Source: Nostoc piscinale CENA21 (lineage in GTDB: Bacteria; Cyanobacteriota; Cyanobacteriia; Cyanobacteriales; Nostocaceae). Taken from it: 64,000 nt of DNA. Made by a program: the position numbers and the translations under genes. Below the pieces are notes generated by a model. That model saw only the letters and a program-made list of their open reading frames with translations, ran no database searches and was not told where the DNA came from. How positions within the stretch are numbered: position 1 is the first letter of the stretch; each line of letters starts with the position of its first letter. The stretch covers positions 1,491,263 through 1,555,262 of the forward strand of contig NZ_CP012036.1 of the NCBI RefSeq assembly GCF_001298445.1. Direction: 5' to 3'. Positions 34,902 to 43,381 of the stretch are shown here, one piece after another.

Positions 34902-36462
34902 TTAAATTTCGTTAACAGCTTCGCTCGTATTAGCAGTTTGTAGCGGCAAAGAAAGTACATAACGGTGTCCTGATTCTGCTGAACCTTGAATCGAAATTTG
35001 TCCACCATGCAATTCCGCCAATTGACAACTGAGCAATAAACCTAAGCTTTCACGAGATAAACCATTATTACTCTTAACTAATTCCATCTCAGGATTGACA
35101 GTTAATAAATCTGAATAGGAATCATTTAAGTTTGGTGATTGTTCTAGTGCTATTGTTAAACTTCCTAATTCATCTGGGTTTGCGGAATAAGCACTGTATG
35201 ATACTGCTTCATTGGTCAATTCCAATAAAGATAAGGGATGAAGCCGAAAATAAGGGTCAACTTCAGTAATTCCATCTCCTAACCAAGGATGTGAAACCCA
35301 AACAGTAATATTGAGGGTATTTTCCTTGTAGGAAACATGAATCCGCACAATACTACCTGTAGCAGACAACTGAATCACGCTGAACACCATGTGATAAAGT
35401 ATTTGCCGCACTTTGTCTTTATCTAAAGGCCAAATGCGACCACGCCCTGGTTCGATTGACAGACGAATATCCTGCTCCCGACGGTTAGCTGGCTCTTCTA
35501 AGCTATTAATGGCTTGTTGGCATAACATTTCGATGTCTACTGGAGCTAAGTTGAGACTCTGGGAATTGTCCTCTACAGCACCTAATTCAGTGATCTCGTT
35601 AACTAAAGAAAGTAAGTAACGACCGCTGTGTTGGATAATTTCTAGGTACTCTCTTTGCTTGGTTGTCAAAGGCCCATAAATTTCTCTACCTAAGACACTA
35701 GCCATACCCAACACAGAAGTCAAAGGAGTACGTAACTCTTGGGTAAGTTGCCCTAATAGCTCTAGTTTTAGTTGTTTAGTAGAATGTGATTCTTTTTCTA
35801 AACTCGCTGATGTGAGCTTAATGCCATTGCTAGACTCATCATTGATGAACAAAGTAGACGCATTCTTGTGATTGCTTTTTTCTGGTCTACTTTGCAGGAG
35901 TCGGTTGCGCTCAAATTCACTCATGCTCCAACGAGCAATGATTTGCAGAAATTCAATATCTCGATTTTTTAAATTCGCGCGGTACCAAATCCATCACGGC
36001 TAAGGCACCTAAACAATGACCAGAAGAATCAATTAATGGCACTCCCAAGTAGGCGCGAATGCCATATTCTTGTACTAATTTACTAGTAACAATAGTATTA
36101 CTACTATATTTATGAGTGTCGTTAATGACTAACTCTCTGCAAGTTTCTACCACTTGGGTACAGAAAGATTCTCGGCGCAATAACTGACGGTTTTGCGCTA
36201 AATGATTCATTAATCCCAGTCTGGATAAACCTACTGCTGACTTAAACCAGTGACGTTCCTGATCTACAAATCCCAATATGGAAATTGGTGCTTCCAAAAA
36301 ATGGGCAGCCGTTTGAGTAGCTTCCTCAAAAACTGGTATTGTTTCGGGTTGTCGCAAACCAAGTTCTGACAGCACTGTGAGGCGCTGTTGTTCTCTTGTT
36401 TCCTGAGAAGCCCAACCATCCTTAAGAGCAAATAAGTTATTTTCAGGCTCTACCATTGCCAC
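34902..36462 (-). pseudogene. GAF-domain pseudo-histidine kinase, split by a frameshift
   Basis: Two open frames belong to one gene. 35953-36462 encodes a GAF domain (VFEEATQTAAHFLEAPISIL, YLGVPLIDSSGHCLGALAVMD). 34902-35924 encodes a kinase-like half. If one base is removed from the T6 run at 35965-35970, the two join as REFKNRDIEFLQIIARWSMS, a normal linker. The kinase half has GQLTQELRTPLTSVLG where active kinases have S-H-E-L-R-T-P; Gln replaces the phospho-acceptor His. The N box (QILYHMVFSVIQLS) lacks the Asn, and the D-x-G-x-G box is missing, while a G2-like ESLGLLLSCQLAELHGGQISI remains. It is thus probably a signalling scaffold or light/ligand sensor without kinase activity. Total length would be about 520 residues. 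Confidence 0.7.
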
Positions 36463-37238
36463 CGCTACCTTGATAATTCGTCGATATTGTAATATATATA
36501 ACCACTGTTGCCGGGTTATGATTTCCTATTGTTAAGCATTCCCCAATTTTGCCCTCGACAAACAATAATCGCATAGAAATTTTATACACCTGTGGAAAAT
36601 ACTGAGATATACAAGGATGCCAAAATTACTCAAGGTTTTGATATCAGACAACGTTAGTTTTTAACTTAACCTGGGTAATATAATTCTAAAGATTGGTATA
36701 AAAGTATTTTCTCTATAGTAGTTTTATACATAGGGCAAAAATGAGGTTTTCTGCCGTATTTACGCAAACATTGTTTACACCTAGAATAATTTTTACGTAT
36801 AAATACGGTTAAACAAATTTAATCGGATTTAAGGGAATATTTTGCTTTTTATGAGGAAAAAATACAGATTGTTCTAGTATTTAACAAATGAAAAAAATCT
36901 ACTTTTCCAGAAGTATATAGCGTTTTCCATTTCAATGAAGTACATTCATCTAACCTAAGTGCCTCTATCCCCTATCAACTTGTAATGTACTCAACCGAAA
37001 AACGCTGTAAATTCGTCAGCAACCAAAATTAATATCAGAGTTTTATGTTGATTACTCATGAATTTTATGGCAAAGAAAAGGGTATTTCTCAGAGAAAAAA
37101 TTTTATTCAAGAATAAATTTTATCAAAGGTTTACTTATGTTTTACAAATCTGAGGTGTTTAAAGTTTATGGTTAAACACATCAGGTTAAACAGATTTTCT
37201 AGCAAGTTTTACACCTAAAGTTTGAGGCGCAATTATCA
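36463..37238. other. Long gene-free region upstream of the aminotransferase, with an inverted repeat
   Basis: These 776 A/T-rich bases contain no convincing gene. The clearest structure is CCGTATTTACG (36754-36764) against CGTATAAATACGG (36796-36808), an inverted repeat with a 31-base spacer that could be a regulatory hairpin or operator pair. GAGGCG lies before the ATG of the next gene. The length of the gap suggests complex regulation or decayed sequence at the start of the envelope gene region. Confidence 0.45.
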
Positions 37239-38408
37239 ATGAATAAAATGGCTGTGAGAGTCCCTTTTGTTGATTTAAATTTACAACATCAACCAATTCA
37301 AAATCAATTGGAACAAGCAATTAATAGTGTATTACATCGGGGAGATTTTGTTTTAGGTAAGGCAGTAGCAGATTTTGAAACAGCCTTTGCCGCAGCATCT
37401 AGTTCACAATATGGTGTGGGTGTAGCTTCGGGTACAGATGCGATCGCTCTCGGTTTACAAGCTTGTAATATTGGTGTGGGTGATGAAGTAATTTTGCCAG
37501 CCAACACTTTTGTCGCCACATTAATTGGAGTGCTACGAGTTGGTGCAAAACCAATTTTAGTTGATTGTGACCCCGATACAGCCTTAATTGATTTAGCAGC
37601 AGCAGCTAAAGTCGTTACCGCCCAAACTAAAGCGATTATTCCTGTACATTTGTATGGGCAGATGGTATCGCCAAAACAATTATTAGATTTTGCAGCTACA
37701 TACAAACTATTGATTTTTGAAGATGCAGCCCAAGCGCACTTAGCTGAACGCGAAGGTTATCGGGCGGGTTCTGTGGGAACAGCCGCTGCTTTTAGCTTTT
37801 ACCCCAGCAAGAATTTAGGGGCTTTTGGTGATGGCGGAATGTTAATTACCAAAGATCCAGAAATTGCCCAAAAAATGGTGCGCTTACGCAATTACGGTGC
37901 AGCCCAAAAGTATGTGCATGTAGAACCGGGGACAAATAGTCGCTTAGATACCTTGCAAGCAGCAGTGTTGCAGGCAAAATTGCCTTATTTGCAACAGTGG
38001 AATAGCGATCGCAACTCCATCGCCCAACAGTACGATACTCAATTAGCCTCCTTAGCATCTGCTGGCATTATCCCCGTACAAAATCAAAGCGGCGCAGGAC
38101 ATGTCTATCATCTCTACGTCATTAAAATTGATGATTCGACTTCACCAGAACGCCGCCAGCAAATTCAAGACAAACTCTCAGCCGTCGGTATTCAAACTGG
38201 AATTCACTACCCAATTCCTTGCCATCTTCAACCAGCATTCACCTATCTGGGCTATCAACCAGGAGATTTCCCCCACTCTGAAAAACTAGCCAAACAGATA
38301 TTATCTCTACCCATGTATCCTGGTTTAAGCAGTAGCCAAATTCAAGAAGTCGTGGCAGAGATTACATCAATCATGAGTGGCGAACAACAACAGTTGTTAT
38401 CTGTCTAA
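37239..38408 (+). CDS. DegT/DnrJ/EryC1/StrS-family PLP aminotransferase
   Basis: A 389-residue sugar aminotransferase-type protein. Family features: VPFVDLNLQHQPI at the start, SGTDAIALGLQA, the FEDAAQAHLAE block that contacts PLP and the Schiff-base Lys in AFSFYPSKNLGAFGDGGM. The C-terminal TGIHYPIPCHLQPAF is also typical. Members aminate nucleotide-linked keto sugars for glycan synthesis; its position ahead of exosortase and polysaccharide export genes supports a role in envelope glycan building, though the exact sugar is unknown. A start three codons later (MAVRVPF) is possible. Confidence 0.9.
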   Translation: MNKMAVRVPFVDLNLQHQPIQNQLEQAINSVLHRGDFVLGKAVADFETAFAAASSSQYGVGVASGTDAIALGLQACNIGVGDEVILPANTFVATLIGVLRVGAKPILVDCDPDTALIDLAAAAKVVTAQTKAIIPVHLYGQMVSPKQLLDFAATYKLLIFEDAAQAHLAEREGYRAGSVGTAAAFSFYPSKNLGAFGDGGMLITKDPEIAQKMVRLRNYGAAQKYVHVEPGTNSRLDTLQAAVLQAKLPYLQQWNSDRNSIAQQYDTQLASLASAGIIPVQNQSGAGHVYHLYVIKIDDSTSPERRQQIQDKLSAVGIQTGIHYPIPCHLQPAFTYLGYQPGDFPHSEKLAKQILSLPMYPGLSSSQIQEVVAEITSIMSGEQQQLLSV

Positions 38409-38445
38409 AAACCAAGAATTCAGGAGTCACTGCCAGAGAGTGACA

Positions 38446-38480
38446 CATTTCGGCAAGCTCAATAACCATCTGCGCGGGTT
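38446..38480 (-). repeat. Dispersed 35-base repeat, copy 1 (minus orientation)
   Basis: Its reverse complement, AACCCGCGCAGATGGTTATT followed by GAGCTTGCCGAAATG, matches 63882-63916 at 32 of 35 positions. Both copies lie directly after genes. Confidence 0.7.
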
Positions 38481-38496
38481 CCAAAATATTGATTTT

Positions 38497-38646
38497 AGGA
38501 CTTACTCATAAAAACGAAAAATCAAGGGTTTTGGCGAGGGTGTAGGGGTACAGGGGTATAGGGGTGTATGTATCTAAAACCCTTCCGCCACACACCCTTA
38601 CACCCTTACACCCAATCTTCATAGACAATCTTGGTGCGTAAGTCCT
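38497..38646. mobile_element. MITE-like palindromic element, 150 bp
   Basis: Bounded by AGGACTTAC and GTAAGTCCT, perfect 9-base inverted ends. The interior has GGGTGTAGGGG copies on the left and CACCCTTACACCC copies on the right, so the whole can fold into one long hairpin. There is no open frame, so it would be a non-autonomous element. Related copies are at 30742-30867 and 54709-54826. Confidence 0.65.
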
Positions 38647-38680
38647 GGATTTGATGTTAGTCCGCGCAGGCGGACTTCGG

Positions 38681-38713
38681 TTGTGTAGCCCCAGACTTTA
38701 GTCTGTGGGCATA
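38681..38713. repeat. Palindromic TGTAGCCCCAGACTTTAGTCTGTGGGC repeat
   Basis: A hairpin-forming sequence (CCCCAGACT/AGTCTGTGGG) that recurs at 63928-63958 with two or three changes. Here it stands 80 bases upstream of the exosortase gene. Confidence 0.65.
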
Positions 38714-38795
38714 ATGAGATTCATCCCAGAGACTAAATTTATAATCTGATAGTCTTTTGACTCCTGAGTTCGGAATTCTTCAATACTTTAAAATC

Positions 38796-39695
38796 ATGGC
38801 ACTTCCGCAACACATTCAAATTAAAAGCACCCAACAAATACTGAGCATCGCAATTTTAGGCGTATTAGCATTGCTATACACACCCTTGTTGCTTCATTGG
38901 CTAGGTGGTTGGCTACACAAAACTATCAGCATCGAACACGAATATTTTAGTCACGGCATCATCGGTCTACCGTTTGCTGCTTACTTGAGTTGGTTAAACC
39001 GCAAACAATGGCAACGCTTACCAGATAGCACTCATCCCGTGGGTGCTTTTTTACTGTTAATTGGCGGCGTATTTTATCTGAGCGGAATTGCCGATTGGGT
39101 TAATCTGTCTTTGCCAATTATTCTGACAGGATTGTGCCTGTGGTTTAAAGGTGTAGCAGGTTTGCGCTTACAAGGCTTCCCGTTAGTATTGATATTTTTA
39201 GCAACCCCCACCTTTGTACCTTATTTATTAGTTCCCTACACCTTACCCCTACAAAGCTTTATTGCTGGCACAGCCGGATTCATACTCAATCAAATTGGGA
39301 TGCAAGTTACCGTCGATGAAATCAATATTTACGTTGGCGGACGCATTGTGGAAGTAGCACCCTATTGCGCGGGGTTAAAAATGTTGTTTACAACTCTCTA
39401 CGTCAGCTTAATGCTGCTGTACTGGACTGGGGCTTTGGTTTCCCGACGCATTAGTGTTTGGTTTATGTGTATTGCTGTAGCCATTAGCGTTACCGCCAAT
39501 ATTATTCGGAACACTTTCCTCAGTTATTTTCACGGTACAGGTAACGAAGCCGCATTTAAATGGTTACACGATAGTTGGGGTGGTGATCTGTATTCTGCTT
39601 GTATGCTTTTATTATTGGTACCATTACTGAACTGGATGAACAACAATTTTTTGGCATATCCAGAAAATGCAGAACCAATAGAAGAGCAGAACTAA
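38796..39695 (+). CDS. Cyanoexosortase B
   Basis: A multi-pass membrane protein of about 299 residues of the exosortase family, cysteine transpeptidase-like enzymes that process PEP-CTERM sorting signals. The catalytic residues are in place: Cys in VAPYCAGLKMLFT (around residue 190), Arg in ANIIRNTF (around 238) and His in SYFHGTGNE (around 246). The pairing with the dedicated partner gene at 42444 and EPS export genes identifies the cyanobacterial B type. I started at the ATG 38796 (MALPQHIQIK); the frame opens 13 codons earlier. The next gene starts only 12 bases after the stop, so it is probably cotranscribed with the NACHT cassette. Confidence 0.85.
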   Translation: MALPQHIQIKSTQQILSIAILGVLALLYTPLLLHWLGGWLHKTISIEHEYFSHGIIGLPFAAYLSWLNRKQWQRLPDSTHPVGAFLLLIGGVFYLSGIADWVNLSLPIILTGLCLWFKGVAGLRLQGFPLVLIFLATPTFVPYLLVPYTLPLQSFIAGTAGFILNQIGMQVTVDEINIYVGGRIVEVAPYCAGLKMLFTTLYVSLMLLYWTGALVSRRISVWFMCIAVAISVTANIIRNTFLSYFHGTGNEAAFKWLHDSWGGDLYSACMLLLLVPLLNWMNNNFLAYPENAEPIEEQN

Positions 39696-39706
39696 CAAAA
39701 AAAGCT

Positions 39707-40150
39707 ATGTTTGGTAAAAAACAGCCAGAACAACCAAGCCAGTCTCAAAGTATCAGTGGTGTAAATTTAACCGGGAGTGCAATTCAACAAGGACAGGCGG
39801 GACGCGAGCTCCAGCAAAGTCAATCGAGCAAACTGGACACACAGCAGCAAATCACTAACACCGATGTAGTTAAGCAGCTGGAGAACTTGGAAACAGCCGT
39901 TAAAGCTGCTTCACTGACTCCAGATGAAAAAGATGAACTGTTGGACTATGTACGCCCTGCCAAGCGCGAAGCCAGCAAGGAAGAACCGAACAAAGATTTG
40001 GTAGGGCAGAATCTCAAACAGGTCAATGAGACACTCAAAACCATGAAAGAAACCACAGAAGCCGGCAAAAGCTTGTGGCAAACGGGACAGGAAGTTTTTC
40101 AAGCTATTGCCCCCTGGTTAGGAGTAGCGGCAAAACTCATCGGAATGTAG
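39707..40150 (+). CDS. Small Gln-rich coiled-coil protein preceding the NACHT gene, unknown function
   Basis: A protein of 147 residues that I do not recognise. The N terminus (residues 1-45) is rich in Gln and Ser and has SGVNLTGSAIQQGQAGREL; a very similar motif, DSSLQNSEVQQTQASRD, begins the next ORF. The middle (about 45-115) is charged and helical (VKQLENLETAVKAA, NLKQVNETLKTMKETTEAG), suggesting a coiled coil, and the last 20 residues (AIAPWLGVAAKLIGM) form a hydrophobic, amphipathic tail that could touch a membrane. The ATG at 39707 lies 12 bases after the exosortase gene. The shared motif and the 23-base gap to the NACHT frame suggest the two work together. The frame extends upstream to 39599 but that part overlaps the exosortase gene. 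Confidence 0.6.
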   Translation: MFGKKQPEQPSQSQSISGVNLTGSAIQQGQAGRELQQSQSSKLDTQQQITNTDVVKQLENLETAVKAASLTPDEKDELLDYVRPAKREASKEEPNKDLVGQNLKQVNETLKTMKETTEAGKSLWQTGQEVFQAIAPWLGVAAKLIGM

Positions 40151-40172
40151 AGATTATTATTGATTATGGGTG

Positions 40173-40520
40173 ATGGAGCAGAATCAGGGTATTGGCGATA
40201 GCTCACTGCAAAATAGTGAAGTTCAGCAGACACAGGCAAGCCGGGATGCGGTTAGCTTTCAAAATAGTCAAGCTAACCAAGTCACAATCAATAACATTAT
40301 CTTGCGGATGTTTAGCAAACCACAGCCACCGCAAGTTAATTGGGACTGGGGACAACGATTACTCAAAGAAAAACAGTTACCAGATATTCGTCAACGCTTG
40401 ACCGATACTTTGGGGAAGCAGCGAATTGCCATGAATGTCTCTTTTGCTGAACAGTTATCTTGGGTAAGTCGAAGTTTGCAGATTAATGGCGAAGATTATT
40501 GGGACTATAGATGCCAATAA
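40173..40520 (+). CDS. N-terminal part of the NACHT protein, in a different frame
   Basis: A 115-residue frame. Residues 1-45 are a polar, Gln/Asn/Ser-rich stretch (GDSSLQNSEVQQTQASRDA, then QNSQANQVTINNIIL), followed by a helical segment (WDWGQRLLKEKQLPDIRQRLTDTLGKQRIAM) that in cyanobacterial NACHT proteins leads directly into the nucleotide-binding domain. It ends 35 bases inside the next frame. The join is natural if one base is lost near 40490-40497 (for example GEDIGTIDANK), so this is probably one gene with that at 40486, broken by a frameshift; translational coupling of two overlapping genes is the alternative. A GTG at 40170 precedes the ATG at 40173. Confidence 0.6.
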   Translation: MEQNQGIGDSSLQNSEVQQTQASRDAVSFQNSQANQVTINNIILRMFSKPQPPQVNWDWGQRLLKEKQLPDIRQRLTDTLGKQRIAMNVSFAEQLSWVSRSLQINGEDYWDYRCQ

Positions 40521-42291
40521 ACTGCTGATTGAGATATTTGAAAGAGATGACGTTCAAGGCAAATTGCTGATTTTAGGTGCGCCAGGAGCAGGGAAAACTA
40601 CAGCACTCTTGGGTTTAGCCGAGCAGTTGGTGTGGGGGGCGCGGCAAAATCCTAAAACTGTCATCCCTGTTTTATTTGAGCTTTCGACTTGGCGGGATGA
40701 TAACCAAAGCATTGAAAAATGGTTGATTGAGCAACTTTATGAACTACACGGGGGAGAACCTAAATATAAAATTTATGAGGGTTGGCTAGAACAACGGGTG
40801 TTATTACCGTTGTTGGATGGTTTAGATGAATTGGGGCTAGAAAGACAAAAGAAATGTACCATCAAGCTGAATGAATTTGCTCGTCATTATCCCCATGTTG
40901 TAGTTTGTTGTCGGATTAAAGAATTTGAGGCTGTCAACCTGAAGCTAAACAACCTTAGAGGTGCGGTGTCTCTCCAACCTTTATCTGACTTTCAAATTCA
41001 AGATTATCTTTATAGCTTGAATCGTTCAGAATTATGGTCAGTCATTGAGGGAAATCCAAATTTAATCAATTTGCTAGAACCAACTTCAGAAAACGAGCCG
41101 GGTTTGTTGCGTGTGCCGTTGTTCATTAAGCTAGTGGTTGATGTGTATGACCCAGAACAGCCAATTAGCAACAAAGCAGATTTATTAGAGAAGTATATTG
41201 ACCGCCAGTTGTCGAGAGATACCCGTGAACAAGAACGCCGCCAAGAAAGGGAAAGGAGCAAATGGGCGTATAAAACACTGAAAGATGAACCAGGTTGGCA
41301 GCAAACCCGCCGCACTTTAAGTTGGATAGCAAAGCGGTTGCAAGATAACAACACAGTAGAGTTGCTGATTGAGCAAATGCAGCCGACTTGGATTGAGTCT
41401 CAACATTTACGACGACGCTATCGGCTGATTTACGGGCTGATTTTCGGGCTGATTTTCGGGTTGATTGGAGGACTGATTGTTGGGTTGATTGTCGGGCTGA
41501 TTGTCGGGCTGATTGTTGGGTTGATTGGAGGACTGATTGTTGGGTTGATTGGAGGACTGACTGGAGATAAAGATCCGATGGATTATTTGATAGGAAAGCT
41601 AATTAGAAATTCGATAGAAAATTTTGATATCAATCATATTGAACCTCTTGAAACATTTAAAATTTTGATATCTCGTAAAGCAATACATAAAATTTTAAAT
41701 AAATTACACTATTGGCTGATTTACGGGCTGATTGTCGGGCTGATTTACGGGCTGATTGACGGGCTGATTGAAGGGCTGATTGAAGGGCTGATTTACGGGC
41801 TAATTTACGGGCTGATTTACGGGCTGATTGAAGGGCTGATTTACGGGCTTAAGGAAGAATTAAAAGTGCGATCTCTGCCCAACCAAGGCATCTGGAACTC
41901 ATTACAGAGTATGCTATGGACAACAGCCTTGAGTTATCCCCTCGGCGTAATTTTGATGATGGCGGCTCTAGTGGCTCGTAGAGTAGCAGAAAAGCATGAC
42001 TGGCTAGATTTACCAGGGATTTTATTACGCAACTGTCCCCAATATTTGCTACCAGGGCTACTTATGGCTCTATTATTCGGTTTTATGGTTGGTGGTGGGG
42101 CTCCTTGTGTACAGCACTTTTCCCTACGCCTCGTTCTTTGGCAAAGTGGCGCTATCCCCTGGAATCTTGCCCAATTCCTCAACTACTGCGTTGAACGGCG
42201 CTTACTCTTGCGCGTTGGTGGGCGTTACCGCTTCCTGCACCGCGAACTCCTCGACCATTTTGCTAATTCTGGCACTGCTCATCTCCGGTAA
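40486..42291 (+). CDS. NACHT-domain STAND NTPase (NLR-like) with GLIx repeat arrays
   Basis: A frame of 601 residues. The NACHT NTPase has Walker A GAPGAGKT (residues 31-38), VIPVLFELSTWRDD and Walker B VLLPLLDGLDELG (105-117). A helical region follows to about residue 310. Then come two arrays of about eleven GLIx tetrapeptides (about 314-362, x mostly Val/Phe/Gly; about 410-455, x mostly Tyr/Glu), separated by a polar segment. The C terminus has hydrophobic stretches and RRLLLRVGGRYRFLHRELLDHFAN, a winged-helix-like end common in cyanobacterial NACHT proteins. Bacterial NACHT proteins include antiphage sensors; membrane action is likely here because of the repeats. The cassette interrupts an exosortase/EPS gene set. 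A frameshift near 40490 may detach its N terminus. Confidence 0.8.
   Translation: MAKIIGTIDANKLLIEIFERDDVQGKLLILGAPGAGKTTALLGLAEQLVWGARQNPKTVIPVLFELSTWRDDNQSIEKWLIEQLYELHGGEPKYKIYEGWLEQRVLLPLLDGLDELGLERQKKCTIKLNEFARHYPHVVVCCRIKEFEAVNLKLNNLRGAVSLQPLSDFQIQDYLYSLNRSELWSVIEGNPNLINLLEPTSENEPGLLRVPLFIKLVVDVYDPEQPISNKADLLEKYIDRQLSRDTREQERRQERERSKWAYKTLKDEPGWQQTRRTLSWIAKRLQDNNTVELLIEQMQPTWIESQHLRRRYRLIYGLIFGLIFGLIGGLIVGLIVGLIVGLIVGLIGGLIVGLIGGLTGDKDPMDYLIGKLIRNSIENFDINHIEPLETFKILISRKAIHKILNKLHYWLIYGLIVGLIYGLIDGLIEGLIEGLIYGLIYGLIYGLIEGLIYGLKEELKVRSLPNQGIWNSLQSMLWTTALSYPLGVILMMAALVARRVAEKHDWLDLPGILLRNCPQYLLPGLLMALLFGFMVGGGAPCVQHFSLRLVLWQSGAIPWNLAQFLNYCVERRLLLRVGGRYRFLHRELLDHFANSGTAHLR
41425..41571 (+). 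repeat. 12-base tandem repeat encoding GLIx, array 1
   Basis: About twelve imperfect copies of GGGCTGATTNNN (variants GGATTGATT, GGACTGATT), each coding for Gly-Leu-Ile-x. Here x is Phe, Val or Gly, so the encoded stretch is wholly hydrophobic and long enough for two membrane passes. Several adjacent copies are identical, a sign of recent slippage or conversion. Confidence 0.85.
41714..41850 (+). repeat. 12-base tandem repeat encoding GLIx, array 2
   Basis: About eleven copies of GGGCTGATTNNN with TAC, GAA, GTC or GAC at the variable codon, coding Gly-Leu-Ile with Tyr/Glu/Val/Asp. Unlike array 1 it places acidic residues every fourth position in places, which would line one face of a helix. 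The nearly identical unit in both arrays suggests duplication of one ancestral array. Confidence 0.85.
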
Positions 42292-42443
42292 TAAATTAAC
42301 TTCAAACACTGTCTCTGTATAACTTTACCAGCAATTTCAGCCTATTCTTCTCTACAACACCATCATCATAGACTGCTACTTTTACTGAACTCAGAGTACC
42401 AATTATTCAGTAAAATCTTGCGTAAATCTTGCAAATTTTACTG

Positions 42444-43166
42444 ATGATTTCCTTTTCCAAGGTTCTCAAAGAAAAACAGGTGACTTATATAATACCTCTG
42501 GTATTGTTGCTGCTGCTCTTGGCAATGGGCGCAGTTCCTAGCTACTTAAAAGGGCGCTGGGAATGGAAACAGCCACCACCTGTCACCACCCTCAAGGAAT
42601 TAAGAAAAATACGCAAAACGGGATTAACCATTCCTGGCTGGGAAACAACTCAACAAGCCGAACAACAAGTTGGCGAACATAAATGGTCGTTGCAAGTTCT
42701 CAAACAAGCAAGTTCGCCCACTCAGGTGATTTTGCTATTACTCCCACAAAACGGCCCAAGAGATCAACCGGAAGTGGAATGGACGGAGATTAACGGCTGG
42801 GGTAGGTTGCGCTGGGGAAAATGGGATATAGCCCAAGAACGTTCTCTGGAATTTTCAGTTAAACATTCCCAAACTGCTAGTTCTAATGCTGATGTGCCAG
42901 TGAAAGCGAGATTTTTCCGCGTTTCCACTCAACAAGATACCTTTGCTGTTTTACAGTGGTATGCTTTCCCCAATAGTGGCAACCCGTCACCTTTGCGCTG
43001 GTTTGTCAAAGATCAATTGGCACAGTTGCAAAAACGCCGGAATCCTTGGGTAGCAGTGAGTATAATGATACCAATTGAGCCTTTGGGTGACGTGGAAACT
43101 ACTAAGTCTTTAGCTCAGTCTTTGGGTGAAGCGGTGCAGACTACATTAATGGCAAATGCTTTATAG
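42444..43166 (+). CDS. Cyanoexosortase B system-associated protein
   Basis: A protein of about 240 residues with an N-terminal membrane helix (VTYIIPLVLLLLLLAMGAVPSYL) and a soluble, exported domain (WEWKQPPPVTTLKELRKI, then GLTIPGWETTQQAEQQVGEHKW and LQWYAFP). It resembles the EpsI-like partner that accompanies cyanoexosortase B. In most genomes it stands directly after the exosortase gene; here 2.7 kb of NACHT cassette lie between. Start placed at ATG 42444; a TTG at 42429 would add five residues. Confidence 0.75.
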   Translation: MISFSKVLKEKQVTYIIPLVLLLLLLAMGAVPSYLKGRWEWKQPPPVTTLKELRKIRKTGLTIPGWETTQQAEQQVGEHKWSLQVLKQASSPTQVILLLLPQNGPRDQPEVEWTEINGWGRLRWGKWDIAQERSLEFSVKHSQTASSNADVPVKARFFRVSTQQDTFAVLQWYAFPNSGNPSPLRWFVKDQLAQLQKRRNPWVAVSIMIPIEPLGDVETTKSLAQSLGEAVQTTLMANAL

Positions 43167-43381
43167 CCAGTTGATCAGTAATTTGAGTTGTAACTATGTG
43201 GACTTAACCAAATAATGTGGAAAACCTGCTATCTTTGATCAAACAATTTCCCAGAGTAGTAAGTTAAAAATTTACCTCTTCTCTATAATCAACTCTGCAA
43301 CTCCAAGCAAATATACAAGTTACTTTCAATCTAAAATAACGACTCGGTAGAATTAATTCTCAATACAGTTTGACTGCACCG

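Noticed and set aside
35960..35975. Programmed ribosomal frameshift at the GAF/kinase junction
   Set aside because: The run is T-AAA-AAA and would need a +1 shift; there is no slippery X-XXY-YYZ heptamer in frame and no downstream pseudoknot that I can see. A sequence error or mutation is simpler.
41425..41850. The 12-base repeats as a CRISPR array
   Set aside because: They are contiguous, in frame, without spacers, and translate to a regular GLIx pattern.
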